From positions 1-36,909 of the forward strand of contig CAZOEL010000072.1 of assembly GCA_964578835.1 (NCBI GenBank): a stretch of 36,909 bases of DNA. Direction: 5' to 3'. Positions 25,996-34,088 of the stretch are shown here, in pieces. Below the pieces are notes generated by a model that searched no databases, had not been told where the DNA came from, and saw nothing but the letters and a program-made list of their open reading frames with translations. Both the position numbers and the translations under genes were made by a program. Source of the stretch: CAZOEL01 sp964578835 (GTDB lineage: Bacteria > Desulfobacterota > Syntrophobacteria > Syntrophobacterales > Syntrophobacteraceae). Position 1 is the first letter of the stretch. Every line of letters begins with the position of its first letter.

Positions 25996-26643
25996 ATGAA
26001 AGACTCGCAACGATATGTAAGGCAGATTTTGATACCGTTGTTTCTTTTAGTATCAGCGCTTGTGACGCCGTTTGCAGCCGCTGCCGAGGAAATTCGCCTT
26101 GACGGCGCTTACGAGCTTTCCCCTAACGGTGATGTCTCGATAAACGTGAAGCTCACGGCGTCCATGATACTTTACCAAGGGCTGCGCGAAAATGTGTCCA
26201 ACCTTTATCTGGTCCTCCGCGAGCTGTCCGCGTCGCGCGCCGACACCGAAGTGGTGGACAAAAAGGCGGATTGGGACGACCCTAACCGGGCCATGAACTT
26301 TTCCATGAAGATGCTCGGCGCGAGTCGAAACCTTGGAAACCACTGGGAGCTCGAGCTTCCTAAGGATATGGAGTTCATAAACCTCGACGAGGCCAAGAGG
26401 ACCTTCTATTTCAATGAGACCGGCGAAGCCGGTTCGCTTGCTACCATCAGGGGCTCAAGCAAGCTTGTCATGCCTCCCGAAGCGCGAGATTTCAAATGGG
26501 AAGGGAACCGCAGGGTGATCGCTTACGTCATGCCGCCGGTGAAGGCGGCTTCGAGCCGCAACACGACGCTGCTGGTGCTGGGAGTTGTGTCGATGTTGCT
26601 GGGAATCTCCCTGACTACCGGATCGTTCTTTTTAAAATCCTGA
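25996..26643 (+). CDS. Secreted/membrane-anchored protein of unknown function, partner of the transglutaminase-like gene
   Basis: Protein of 215 aa. GAGGAGAG is six bases before the ATG at 25996; an open frame extends upstream but overlaps the previous gene in a different frame. The N-terminus is a signal peptide (QILIPLFLLVSALVTPFAAA, cleavage probably after AAA near residue 29). A single C-terminal transmembrane helix (TLLVLGVVSMLLGISLTTGS) precedes a three-residue cytoplasmic end, so the body (about 30-185) faces the periplasm or outside. The body is beta-rich and has no motif I know. Its closeness to the transglutaminase-like gene suggests joint action at the envelope. Not identified beyond topology. 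Confidence 0.75.
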   Translation: MKDSQRYVRQILIPLFLLVSALVTPFAAAAEEIRLDGAYELSPNGDVSINVKLTASMILYQGLRENVSNLYLVLRELSASRADTEVVDKKADWDDPNRAMNFSMKMLGASRNLGNHWELELPKDMEFINLDEAKRTFYFNETGEAGSLATIRGSSKLVMPPEARDFKWEGNRRVIAYVMPPVKAASSRNTTLLVLGVVSMLLGISLTTGSFFLKS

Positions 26644-26753
26644 ATTCTTGGGCTATGCAGGGAAAAGACGCTGAGAAACCGGATGAAATTTGGGTCTCCT
26701 CCTTTTCTTTCTTTTCGTCGACGGCATTTGTAAAGTTTTTTATAACCTGGATA

Positions 26754-27108
26754 CACGATAAATTTGTTCTCATTCAGAAATGGCCATGTGTACGGGATCT
26801 TATACCCTGCACTTCGCTCCCGAATGCTTCCCGTGAAAGCCCTGAAAGGGCGAAATACCATAGCCCGGGGCATCGCCCTGGGTTCGGGAGCCGCACAACC
26901 TCCCCGGAGCCCTGAAGGGGCGAAATATCCGGAAAGTGGTTATCTCGCCCTTACAGGGCTTGGAGAATATGGCGGAATCTCTACCCGGGGCGATGCCCCG
27001 GGCTACGCTATTTCGCCCTTTCAGGGCTGACCCCAATGCAGAAGTGACTGGAATAGAGGCTAACCCGGTGTTACAATTGCTCAATCATCACAGAACAAGA
27101 TAACCCTG
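26754..27108 (-). mobile_element. Structured mobile repeat, copy A (355 bp), with 10-bp target duplication
   Basis: Copy A is bordered by the direct repeat AACCTGGATA (26744-26753 and 27109-27118). Its ends, CACGATAAATTTGTTCTC on the left and (inverted) CAGGGTTATCTTGTTCTG on the right, are imperfect terminal inverted repeats sharing the TTGTTCT core. The interior is a nest of palindromes built on AGCCCTGAAGGGGCGAAATA and its complement plus GCCCGGGGC...GCCCTGGG hairpins. It carries no gene. It is the inverse of copy B at 30179-30536 and of partial copy D at 36648-36858. Strand is given relative to B as plus. Confidence 0.8.
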
Positions 27109-27222
27109 AACCTGGATAGCATGCTTCCCTGCTGAAAGATTCCCAATATAGAGTAGTCTCCCCCGGCCCTACTAAATTAGCGATGGCGGGGGGGCTCCGT
27201 CACCAGAAAGCAGAGCTTGATC

Positions 27223-28080
27223 ATGAGTGCTCCCAAAATTGCTCTTGTCTATTTTTCAGCCACAAACGTTACGGATAGCTACGCCCGGGTCATTTGCGAT
27301 CATCTGATCGGCCTTGGCTGCGCCGCGCAGTTATTCAACGTTACTGCTTACGCTTCCCGGCAGAAGCCGCTCCCGATCGACAATTTTGATTACTTCATTT
27401 TTGGGTTTCCGGTATTTGCCGATTTTGCGCCATCGGTAATCAATGAGTGGCTGCCGACGCTCGAGGGGCAGGGGAAGAAATGCGCGATGTTTTTCACCTA
27501 CGGCGCCAGATCGACCGGGTACGCTCATTTTCACACCAAGCTGCTTTTGGAGCGGGCAGGCTTTCAAGTTCTGTTTTCAGCGGAATTTCTCGGGCGGCAT
27601 ACCTTCAATGTATGTGGATGGCGAATCTTGCCGGAACGACCCGACGAGCAGGATTTTGCAGTGGCGCGGGAATATGCGAAATTGGCCCAGGACCGCTTCT
27701 TACAGGCGGCGCCGGAGCCTTTGAGGCTGCAGAGGCCTTCCGGCTACGATCAAGTTTTGGGGTTGCTGCGGGATAAAGAAAAAAAGAGAGAGCGAGATCT
27801 GAGAAATCCGTTTCGGGCTTCAGGGGAATGCAGCATGTGCCGCGATTGCGAGGCGGAGTGCCCAGCGCGGGCATTCGACGCAGACACGGGTTTGTCCGAT
27901 CCCGGGGCGTGCATCGAGTGCATGCATTGCGTGTACATATGCCCGGACAAAGTTCTCAAGATCGACGATCGCATGACGGGTATCTACAACGCCTTCCTGT
28001 CGCATTGGGGCTTGACGGAAGAGATAATGAGCGCAAAGAAGAGCAAAATAATCACCGAGCCGTGGCAGGCGGCCTCCTGA
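27223..28080 (+). CDS. EFR1-type protein: flavodoxin-like domain plus two [4Fe-4S] clusters
   Basis: Protein of 285 aa, ATG at 27223 (an in-frame TTG at 27217 is less likely). Residues 1-165 resemble a flavodoxin fold (ALVYFSATNVTDSYARVICD at 7-26; FDYFIFGFPVFAD; MFFTYGARSTG), although the FMN phosphate loop is atypical. The C-terminal part has two ferredoxin motifs: Cys203-206-209-213 (CSMCRDCEAECP) and Cys230-233-236-240 (CIECMHCVYICP). This is the EFR1-family arrangement and implies a cytoplasmic electron carrier linking flavin and iron-sulfur chemistry. It is alone on the plus strand between mobile-repeat copies A and B and convergent with the next gene. Redox partner unknown. Confidence 0.87.
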   Translation: MSAPKIALVYFSATNVTDSYARVICDHLIGLGCAAQLFNVTAYASRQKPLPIDNFDYFIFGFPVFADFAPSVINEWLPTLEGQGKKCAMFFTYGARSTGYAHFHTKLLLERAGFQVLFSAEFLGRHTFNVCGWRILPERPDEQDFAVAREYAKLAQDRFLQAAPEPLRLQRPSGYDQVLGLLRDKEKKRERDLRNPFRASGECSMCRDCEAECPARAFDADTGLSDPGACIECMHCVYICPDKVLKIDDRMTGIYNAFLSHWGLTEEIMSAKKSKIITEPWQAAS

Positions 28081-28181
28081 CCGGAAAGCTATATCCGGAT
28101 ACCCAATGGCTTCCGACGGGTCCGGGTGGGAAGCTCTGCCGCACCATGCCGCAGCTCCCGCCCGGCAGTTTCGCCGCTACA

Positions 28182-28589
28182 TCACTCAAGCTGGCTGAAA
28201 GACTCTATTTTCAGCTCCGATAGCATCCAATCCGGAACGTCTTCCCTGTCGACATAGCTCAAACTGGCCCAATAACCGCTCGGCTGGACGAATCTCATGA
28301 AGCTGAGCCTGTCTTCGGAGATCAAGGCAAAGTATTTGACGTTGCCCCTTTCTCTTAATTCGTCAACGCCAAGCTCGACCAATTTGCCATTTTTAGGGGT
28401 GAGGCAGCGAAGCTGAATCGATGAAAGGCATTCATTCATAAACACGCAGCTGGCGCAATCCCCATGGCATCCTTCCGGGGATTCACGGCCCTTGTCCATT
28501 CCTCCGAATTCCTCGAGTATTTGGCTTTCAAAATACTCCGCATCCGGATTGTTAAGCTCCCATCCACAAAGATTATCTATAGATTTCAT
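28182..28589 (-). CDS. Small Cys-motif protein of unknown function (135 aa)
   Basis: The start at 28589 has AAAGGAC six bases upstream; the frame reaches further upstream to 28703 without support. A compact cysteine motif C41-x3-C45-x2-C48-x5-C54 (CHGDCASCVFMNEC) is the main feature and could bind zinc or an iron-sulfur cluster. The second half (LRERGNVKYFALISEDRLSF, MRFVQPSGYWASLSYVDRED) looks like a small globular beta domain. No signal or membrane segment. It converges with the EFR1 gene. I cannot assign a family. Confidence 0.65.
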   Translation of the reverse strand: MKSIDNLCGWELNNPDAEYFESQILEEFGGMDKGRESPEGCHGDCASCVFMNECLSSIQLRCLTPKNGKLVELGVDELRERGNVKYFALISEDRLSFMRFVQPSGYWASLSYVDREDVPDWMLSELKIESFSQLE

Positions 28590-28858
28590 GATTGTCCTTT
28601 CGAAAAACAGCGGGCTTGAGCTCAAACGCGTCAAAGAGAGCCCGGGGAACGATTCCGCAGAATAACTTTCTCTTTCGATATAAAAAGAACCGTTTCTGCG
28701 CACGCGAAAGCGGTTCAGGCTTTGATTGTTACGATAAGCACTTTCCGATATGGATCAATTGACGGCTTCAGCAGGCGGAAGGATAAGGATTCCAGAAAGG
28801 CGGGAATTGAATGCTCAATAGCGGCGCAAAGCGCAGGAGGCAAATGATGGATCAATTG

Positions 28859-28901
28859 GGCGCATTTGTAAAAAGGGAAGTCCCCTTTTTACAAATGCGC
28901 C
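28859..28901. repeat. Near-perfect palindrome equal to the fused ends of element C
   Basis: Arms 28859-28877 (GGCGCATTTGTAAAAAGGG) and 28883-28901 are perfectly complementary with a 5-nt loop. The same sequence forms the terminal repeats of the 276-bp element at 36085-36360. This looks like that element with its interior lost, or a minimal form of it. It lies 48 bp downstream of the 159-aa gene and could also stop its transcription. Confidence 0.65.
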
Positions 28902-28948
28902 GGAAGCAAAATCTTTGTCGAAGGATCGCTGTCCGGCCCTTCCAGGAC

Positions 28949-29428
28949 CTAATCGCTGTTCTTGGCGGCTATCTGCTCTATTTCGGCTTTCGCCCTTTCG
29001 TAAAATTCGGAATCGCTGATCTTTCCGTTTACGTATTCGCTCCAGGATGAGAAGTCGTGAAAAAAACAAACGGTCACGCCCGCATCGTTACAGGCCTTCC
29101 GGTATATTTTGTTCGCATGCTTGACACGTTCTTTTTTGGCCGCTTCCTCTTGAGATTCCTCGGAAGTTTCTTTCTTCTTGATTACAACATATTTCCCGAA
29201 GCTCTTTGCAAGCTTCTCGATATCTTGTTTGGCTTCGTCGGCAAGCTGGGCTTCGCCGATATGGCCGTCGACAAACTTCTGCCAGGCGACAAATTCCTCC
29301 CAAGAGGCGACTTTGAGCCCAATTTCCGAGCATGTTCTGCAATAAAAGTCGTTCGCCAGATCTTCCCGTTCGGGATCGGCGACGACAGAGCCTTGATTGC
29401 GCACGGACTCCTTAGCAGGCGTATCCAT
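28949..29428 (-). CDS. Protein of unknown function with an internal 52-residue tandem duplication (159 aa)
   Basis: Two halves align without gaps at an 80-residue offset: residues 24-75 and 104-155. Shared positions include AN at 25-26, Y29, C33, G37, V40, F46, W49, V53, G55, I57, AK at 66-67 and IE at 70-71 (pattern Y...C...G..V.....F..W...V.G.I). A Lys/Glu-rich linker (KKKETSEESQEEAAKKE) separates them. No family known to me. One unit looks like a small helical domain with a conserved Cys and Trp. The start is backed by AGGGAGAG upstream of the ATG. It lies 56 bp downstream of pyrE on the same strand and may be co-transcribed with it. Confidence 0.7.
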   Translation of the reverse strand: MDTPAKESVRNQGSVVADPEREDLANDFYCRTCSEIGLKVASWEEFVAWQKFVDGHIGEAQLADEAKQDIEKLAKSFGKYVVIKKKETSEESQEEAAKKERVKHANKIYRKACNDAGVTVCFFHDFSSWSEYVNGKISDSEFYERAKAEIEQIAAKNSD

Positions 29429-29484
29429 ATACTCTCCCTGAAAATTCTAGGGTTCTTCGACTTTCGCCCCGGCGTCGGCGAATA

Positions 29485-30051
29485 TCAATGGGCCTTCTTC
29501 CTGTACAGCTCCATGATCTCGTCTTTTGTCACCAGCGCTTCCAGGTAAGGAACTTCCTTGAGTATATTCTCTTTGCCATTCATTTCCTGGCGATCTATCA
29601 GAACGACTACCTTGACGACCTCCAGGCCTGCCTGGCGGCATGCGGCTATGGCCTGTAAAGTGGAGCCTCCGGTCGTGATTACGTCATCGACCACCACCAC
29701 GCGGTCGCCGGCCTTCACTTTTCCTTCGATAAGGCTCACGATGCCGTGATCTTTTTGTTTCTTGCGAACAACGAAGGCCTGGATCGGCTTGCCTTTGAGC
29801 CAGGAGGTGTAGGCTACCGCGCCCGAGATGGGGTCCGCGCCCAAAGTGAGGCCGCCTATAGCCTGCATGTCGAGCTCTCGTATCGCTTCGAAGGCCAGAT
29901 TGCCAATGAGGTATTGGCCTTCCGGATCCAGGGTTATTCTTTTGCAATTGAAATAAAACTGACTCACACCACCGTGAGCCAATTTGAAAGTAGGCGTTTC
30001 AGAATATTGAAAGGCATATTCCAGTATCAGCTCTTTGAGGCGCTCTTTCAT
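29485..30051 (-). CDS. pyrE: Orotate phosphoribosyltransferase
   Basis: Enzyme of 188 aa that joins orotate to PRPP to give orotidine 5'-phosphate in pyrimidine synthesis. The start at 30051 is taken because GGAGAG precedes it and MKERLKELILEYAFQYSETP is the family opening; the frame is open to 30156. Conserved segments are VSQFYFNCKRITLDPEGQYL, the GGLTLGADPISGAVAYTS block, the catalytic loop RKKQKDHG (96-103), and the PRPP motif VVVVDDVITTGGST (118-131). Length is typical for the bacterial enzyme. Copy B of the mobile repeat lies 128 bp upstream, so promoter elements could be affected. Confidence 0.93.
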   Translation of the reverse strand: MKERLKELILEYAFQYSETPTFKLAHGGVSQFYFNCKRITLDPEGQYLIGNLAFEAIRELDMQAIGGLTLGADPISGAVAYTSWLKGKPIQAFVVRKKQKDHGIVSLIEGKVKAGDRVVVVDDVITTGGSTLQAIAACRQAGLEVVKVVVLIDRQEMNGKENILKEVPYLEALVTKDEIMELYRKKAH

Positions 30052-30178
30052 TCCAAGACTCTCCTGCGACGGGAAATCCATATTCTGCATGTGGTAAGGT
30101 CCAATTAGCTTCTCTCCAGGATGATCAGATATATACCAGCAGGGAGAGTGTTTCAACGATTATATCCCCCCCCGAGCC

Positions 30179-30536
30179 CGGGGCTGACTTGTTCTGCGAT
30201 GATCGAACAATTGCAACTCCGGGTTAGCCTCTATTCCAGTTACTTTTGCGTTGGAATCAGCCCTGAAGGGGCGGAATACCATAGCCCAGGGCATCGCCCT
30301 GGGTAGAGAGATTCCGCCATATTCTCCAAGCCCTGTAAGGGCGAGATAACCACTCTCTGGATATTTCGCCCCTTCAGGGCTCCGGGGAGGTTGCGCGGCT
30401 CCCGTATACCCAGGGCGTTGCCCTGGGCTATGGTATTTCGCCCCTTCAGGGCTTTCACGGGAAGCATTTGGGAGCGAGGCGCAGGGCATAAGATCCCGTC
30501 CACATGGTCATTTCTGAATGAGAACAGATTTACCGT
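30179..30536 (+). mobile_element. Structured mobile repeat, copy B (358 bp), with imperfect target duplication
   Basis: Inverted relative to copy A and highly similar over its length. Direct repeats flank it: GATTATAT-C8-GAGCC (30158-30178) and GATTATAT-C4-GGGCC (30537-30549), 12 bp identical at least. The interior starts CGGGGCTGACTTGTTCTG, then a 47-bp arm AGCCCTGAAGGGGCGGAATA... whose complement returns near 30410-30460. Between them is a second inner inverted pair (AGCCCTGTAAGGGCGAGATA / TATTTCGCCCCTTCAGGGCT). Transcribed, it would fold into a branched structure. No gene inside. Confidence 0.8.
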
Positions 30537-30574
30537 GATTATATCCCCGGGCCATTCTCGCGCTCGGGCCAGGG

Positions 30575-31981
30575 TCAGTCTTTATCGGGCCGGAACATAT
30601 CGCTGCGGATTTTATAGCGGCGCATGAGCTGCTGCAGCGCCTGGCGCTCGAGGCCGCACAGCTTTGCGGCCTGCGTCACATTGCCGTTGGTGGCGGAAAG
30701 AACGCTCTTCAGGTATCCGTCGTGGAATTGTTTGAGCGCCTCTTCTTTGGCGTCGCGGTATGTCAGATTCTCCATGGCCTTCGGCGCCGGACAGGCCCTG
30801 CCTCCGGCGGCGCTCTGGAGGCCGACGTGCTCCGGCCGTATCTCGCGGTCCGGGGAAAAAAGCACTCCACGTACGATGACGTTTTCCAGCTCGCGAACGT
30901 TGCCTTCCCAGGGAGCGCGCAAAAAGAGCTCCATGAGATCGGCCGAGAGCGTCTTGAGGGGCCGGTTGAGCTCGGAGCATTTCTTTTCTATGAGATGGTT
31001 GACCAAAAGCGGGATATCCTCGGGACGCTCCCTCAAGGGAGGCAAAACGATGGAAAGGACGTTCAGCCGGTAGAAAAGGTCTTCGCGAAACGATCCGTCC
31101 TTAATCTTTTCAGGCAGGTTGCGGTTGGTCGACGCAATCATTCTAACGTCGACATGTATCGACTTGGTGTCTCCGAGAGGCTTGATTTCTTTCTGCTGCA
31201 GAACGCGAAGGAGCTTTGTCTGAATGACCGTGCTGATGTCTCCTATTTCGTCCAGGAACATCGTGCCCCGATGCGCCTCCTGAAACAACCCCGTTTTATT
31301 CTGAGTCGCATGGGTGAAGGCGCCTTTCTTATACCCGAACAGCTCGCTCTCGAGGATATTTTCCGGAACAGTGGGGCAATTGACGGTCACGAGCGCCCGG
31401 TCGCTTCTCTCGCTCAACGCGTGTATGGCTCTTGCCGTAAGATCCTTGCCGGTTCCCGACTCTCCAGTGATGAGGACCGTAAAATCGGTTTTTGCCACCA
31501 TCTGAATGGATTCGTACACGCGCTGCATTTTGGCGCTCTTCCCGACAAGGTCCTGAAAAGCTTCGCTCGATTTCACCCGCTTTTGGAGCTTGAGGTTTTC
31601 CCGCAAAAGGCGACTTCGCTCCAGAGCTTTGCTGAGGCTCAGGCAAAGCGTTTCATGATCGAAAGGCTTGGTGATGAAATCATACGCTCCGTGCCTTATG
31701 GCGAGCACCGCGAGCTCGATGCAGCCGTAGGCGGTCATCATCACGACAGTGAGCCAGGGATGACGGCTGCGCATATGCTCGATGAGCTCCAGACCGTCCA
31801 TCCCGTGCATCTTCATATCGATCAGGGCCAGATCGACGGAGTCTCTTTCCAGCAGCTGCAGGGCTTCCTCCCCTGAGGAGGCCGTTCGGACCTCACAGCC
31901 AAGATCGGGCTCCAGGCTTCGCTTCAAAAGATGCAGCATGTCTTCTTCGTCATCGACGATCAGTATGATCTCTTTGGTCAT
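30575..31981 (-). CDS. NtrC-family sigma-54-dependent response regulator
   Basis: Regulator of 468 aa. The start at 31981 forms an ATGA overlap with the stop of the upstream kinase gene; open frame upstream belongs to the kinase region. Receiver domain 5-120 with phospho-acceptor Asp55 (LIDMKM). AAA+ domain with Walker A GESGTGKD (173-180) and Walker B MFLDEIGD (241-248). Fis-type helix-turn-helix at the end (NGNVTQAAKLCGLERQALQQ). The sigma-54 contact loop reads GAFTHA (220-225) instead of the canonical GAFTGA; the Phe-Thr pair is kept. When phosphorylated it should activate sigma-54 promoters. Partner kinase and membrane protein are in the same operon. Confidence 0.93.
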   Translation of the reverse strand: MTKEIILIVDDEEDMLHLLKRSLEPDLGCEVRTASSGEEALQLLERDSVDLALIDMKMHGMDGLELIEHMRSRHPWLTVVMMTAYGCIELAVLAIRHGAYDFITKPFDHETLCLSLSKALERSRLLRENLKLQKRVKSSEAFQDLVGKSAKMQRVYESIQMVAKTDFTVLITGESGTGKDLTARAIHALSERSDRALVTVNCPTVPENILESELFGYKKGAFTHATQNKTGLFQEAHRGTMFLDEIGDISTVIQTKLLRVLQQKEIKPLGDTKSIHVDVRMIASTNRNLPEKIKDGSFREDLFYRLNVLSIVLPPLRERPEDIPLLVNHLIEKKCSELNRPLKTLSADLMELFLRAPWEGNVRELENVIVRGVLFSPDREIRPEHVGLQSAAGGRACPAPKAMENLTYRDAKEEALKQFHDGYLKSVLSATNGNVTQAAKLCGLERQALQQLMRRYKIRSDMFRPDKD

Positions 31982-33492
31982 TTCTTCCCAGCCTGCTCCA
32001 GGGAGACGGGCAAAACGACGGTAAAGGTAGACCCCTTGCCCGGCTCGCTCTCTACAAGGATTTCGCCTCCATGGTTTTTGACAATCCCGTAGCTTACGGA
32101 CAGTCCGAGCCCCGTCCCTTCTCCAGTGGCTTTGGTGGTGAAGAAGGGATCGAAGATTCGCGACAGATCCTCCGGCTCTATGCCGCATCCGGTGTCCGCA
32201 ACCTGAATCAACACCATTCCGTTTGGCTGCTCGCACAGGGTCTTCAGCCGTATGGCCCCCTTTGACCCAATGGCCTGTTTTGCGTTCATGATGAGGTTCA
32301 TGAAAACCTGCTTTATCTTCGCCTCATCGAAGACCATGGCGGGAATGCCCGGATCGAGCTCCTTTTGAATTTCGATCTTATCAAGCTCGCATTGGTGCCG
32401 AACCACGCTGAGAACCTCCTCCAGCGCCGTATTCAGCTGAGAGACTTCTTTCTTCGTTCGGGTGCTTCGCGAGAAGCTCAGTAGATCTCCTACTATGGTC
32501 TTGCAGTTGCGGGCGTGCTTTTCAATGATCTTGAGATCGGCGCTTTTCTCCGTGCCCTGTTCTTCTTCGCGCAGGAGGAGTTGCGTATACCCGAGGATCA
32601 TGCTGAGAGGATTGTTGATCTCATGGGCGATTCCAGCTGCGAGCTGACCGATGGAAGCCATCTTGTCCGCCTGAAGGAGCTGTCTCTCCATGGACTTTCG
32701 CTGGGATATGTCTTTGATGAGAAAAAGGATGCGCTTGATCGCTCCATCAGGTCTTCTCTCAGCGGAAGCGCTCACCAGAGCCCTGAGGGGAAGCCCGTCG
32801 CATCGCTTCATCTGGATTTCCATATCCGATACCTGATCTTCGGCGCGTAGAGCTTCTTCGATGGACTTCCAGTCATTGAGGGAATCGAAGAAGTCGTAAA
32901 ACGGGCTCAGTCCCGATATCTTGTCGGCAAGAGACAGATTCAACATCTTCCGGCCGGCTGGATTCATCTCCAGGATTTTCCCGCTTCCCGCCGTAACGAC
33001 GATCATATCGGGCGAAACCTCGAAGATTTTCCGGTAGTTCTGCTCTGAGCGAATCAGATCCTGCGAGCGCTCCGCCACGAGGTTTTCAAGATTCTTATTC
33101 ATGAAAAGGATCTTGTCATGGGTCTCCTGCAGCGTCAGTTTGTCTTTCACAATCTGCTGATAGATTTTCCATATGCGCTCGAAAAAAAGAGTGATTGACG
33201 CCAGCACCAGAAACATGAGGGTGTTCATGGCGCCGCTCATCGGCTGGAGGGAAACCCACAGATCGTTGTAGCCAAGGCTCAAAAAAACACGTTTGACAAT
33301 ATGTCCGGCCGAGCGGGAGACCGAAAACACAGCCAGGCAGTAGCTGACCCATAGCAGATAAGTCCAAACGATATTGGTCTGATCCAGGTCTCTTAGACGC
33401 CTCGCCTCTCTTATGCACAGAAAGGAAAAAACGATCATCAGGCCCGATCCAACAAGATCGACTAACCAGATGGGATAGAGAGGAAGACTCAT
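31978..33492 (-). CDS. Membrane-bound PAS sensor histidine kinase, partner of the sigma-54 regulator
   Basis: Kinase of 504 aa. Three hydrophobic helices lie in the first 105 residues (LVDLVGSGLMIVFSFLCI; WTYLLWVSYCLAVFSVS; MNTLMFLVLASITLFF), followed by a coiled-coil linker. A PAS domain spans about 150-262 (SPDMIVVTAGSGKILEMNPA). HisKA has His290 in AAGIAHEINNPLSMILG, and HATPase_c has the N-box NLIMNAKQAIG, DTGCGIEP and GTGLGLSVSYG. It overlaps by ATGA with the membrane protein gene upstream and with the response regulator downstream, so all three are coupled. The membrane part, with a conserved-looking SRSAGHIVKR after helix 2, may receive the signal from the neighbouring membrane protein. 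Confidence 0.92.
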   Translation of the reverse strand: MSLPLYPIWLVDLVGSGLMIVFSFLCIREARRLRDLDQTNIVWTYLLWVSYCLAVFSVSRSAGHIVKRVFLSLGYNDLWVSLQPMSGAMNTLMFLVLASITLFFERIWKIYQQIVKDKLTLQETHDKILFMNKNLENLVAERSQDLIRSEQNYRKIFEVSPDMIVVTAGSGKILEMNPAGRKMLNLSLADKISGLSPFYDFFDSLNDWKSIEEALRAEDQVSDMEIQMKRCDGLPLRALVSASAERRPDGAIKRILFLIKDISQRKSMERQLLQADKMASIGQLAAGIAHEINNPLSMILGYTQLLLREEEQGTEKSADLKIIEKHARNCKTIVGDLLSFSRSTRTKKEVSQLNTALEEVLSVVRHQCELDKIEIQKELDPGIPAMVFDEAKIKQVFMNLIMNAKQAIGSKGAIRLKTLCEQPNGMVLIQVADTGCGIEPEDLSRIFDPFFTTKATGEGTGLGLSVSYGIVKNHGGEILVESEPGKGSTFTVVLPVSLEQAGKK

Positions 33493-33986
33493 AAAGTCTC
33501 GCTCCCAGCCTTCTCGGTTCTGGCCTGCTCGAGCAGTCGGCGCAATCCCGCATACAGAAAGACCATGGCGGGCAAAGCCAACAAATGATCCATCTTTGCC
33601 AGATAATACATCAAGGCAAGCTCCCAGTCCTCATGAGTGAGATGCACGTAGCCATGCCAGGTTCCGGCGTCTATCCGCTCGAAGATATCATTGCGCTCAT
33701 CGAAATAATGGGCGACCATGGAGTCGATGTTCCAGAGAATAAAAAATACGGCGGCGTACTGAATGTAGCGCCAACCCGCGGCTTGCACCAGACGCCTCTC
33801 GCGAAGCCAGTAGATGAGAATGCCCATGGAAAACGACAGGAGAATGTGGCCCATCTGGTGGATATAGAGGCCTTCCGGCGCCAGATGCACCTGGGTTGCT
33901 CCCGCTTGCGAAACAGGCGTGAGCAAAAGCGCGGCGAAAAGGAGAAGGCGACGAGTTGTTAGAAAACGGAAAGAGCCTCTTTTCAA
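33489..33986 (-). CDS. Membrane protein of unknown function, first gene of the two-component operon
   Basis: Protein of 165 aa. A signal peptide-like start (RRLLLFAALLLTPVSQAGA) is followed by about three membrane segments: HILLSFSMGILIYWL, YIQYAAVFFILWNIDSMVAH, and LALPAMVFLYAGLRRLL. Several His and acidic residues lie near membrane faces (EGLYIHQMGH, SMVAHYFDER, HGYVHLTHEDWE, KMDHLL), a pattern that could bind metal or heme. I cannot assign a family. The overlap (ATGA, 33489-33492) with the kinase gene strongly suggests it is the sensory or accessory part of the signalling system. Confidence 0.75.
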   Translation of the reverse strand: MKRGSFRFLTTRRLLLFAALLLTPVSQAGATQVHLAPEGLYIHQMGHILLSFSMGILIYWLRERRLVQAAGWRYIQYAAVFFILWNIDSMVAHYFDERNDIFERIDAGTWHGYVHLTHEDWELALMYYLAKMDHLLALPAMVFLYAGLRRLLEQARTEKAGSETL

Positions 33987-34088
33987 ATTGGACGTCCCTT
34001 GATCTTGTTCCTACAATATCGAATGATTTCTCAATTTTCAGCTCATGCCTTTTTTCCTTAATCTATTAACATATTGAACGGATTGGTT

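Noticed and set aside
26836..27032. Regular GCCCTGAAGGGGCG words as a CRISPR array
   Set aside because: Spacing is irregular, the words alternate in orientation, and the units sit in an element with its own ends and target duplications; no cas genes nearby.
26754..27108. Repeat copies A/B as a retron or group II intron RNA
   Set aside because: No reverse transcriptase gene in the window and no group II domain V; target duplications and inverted ends fit a transposition unit better.
30722..31876. 384-aa plus-strand open frame
   Set aside because: Antisense shadow of the sigma-54 response regulator; no ribosome site and no domain.
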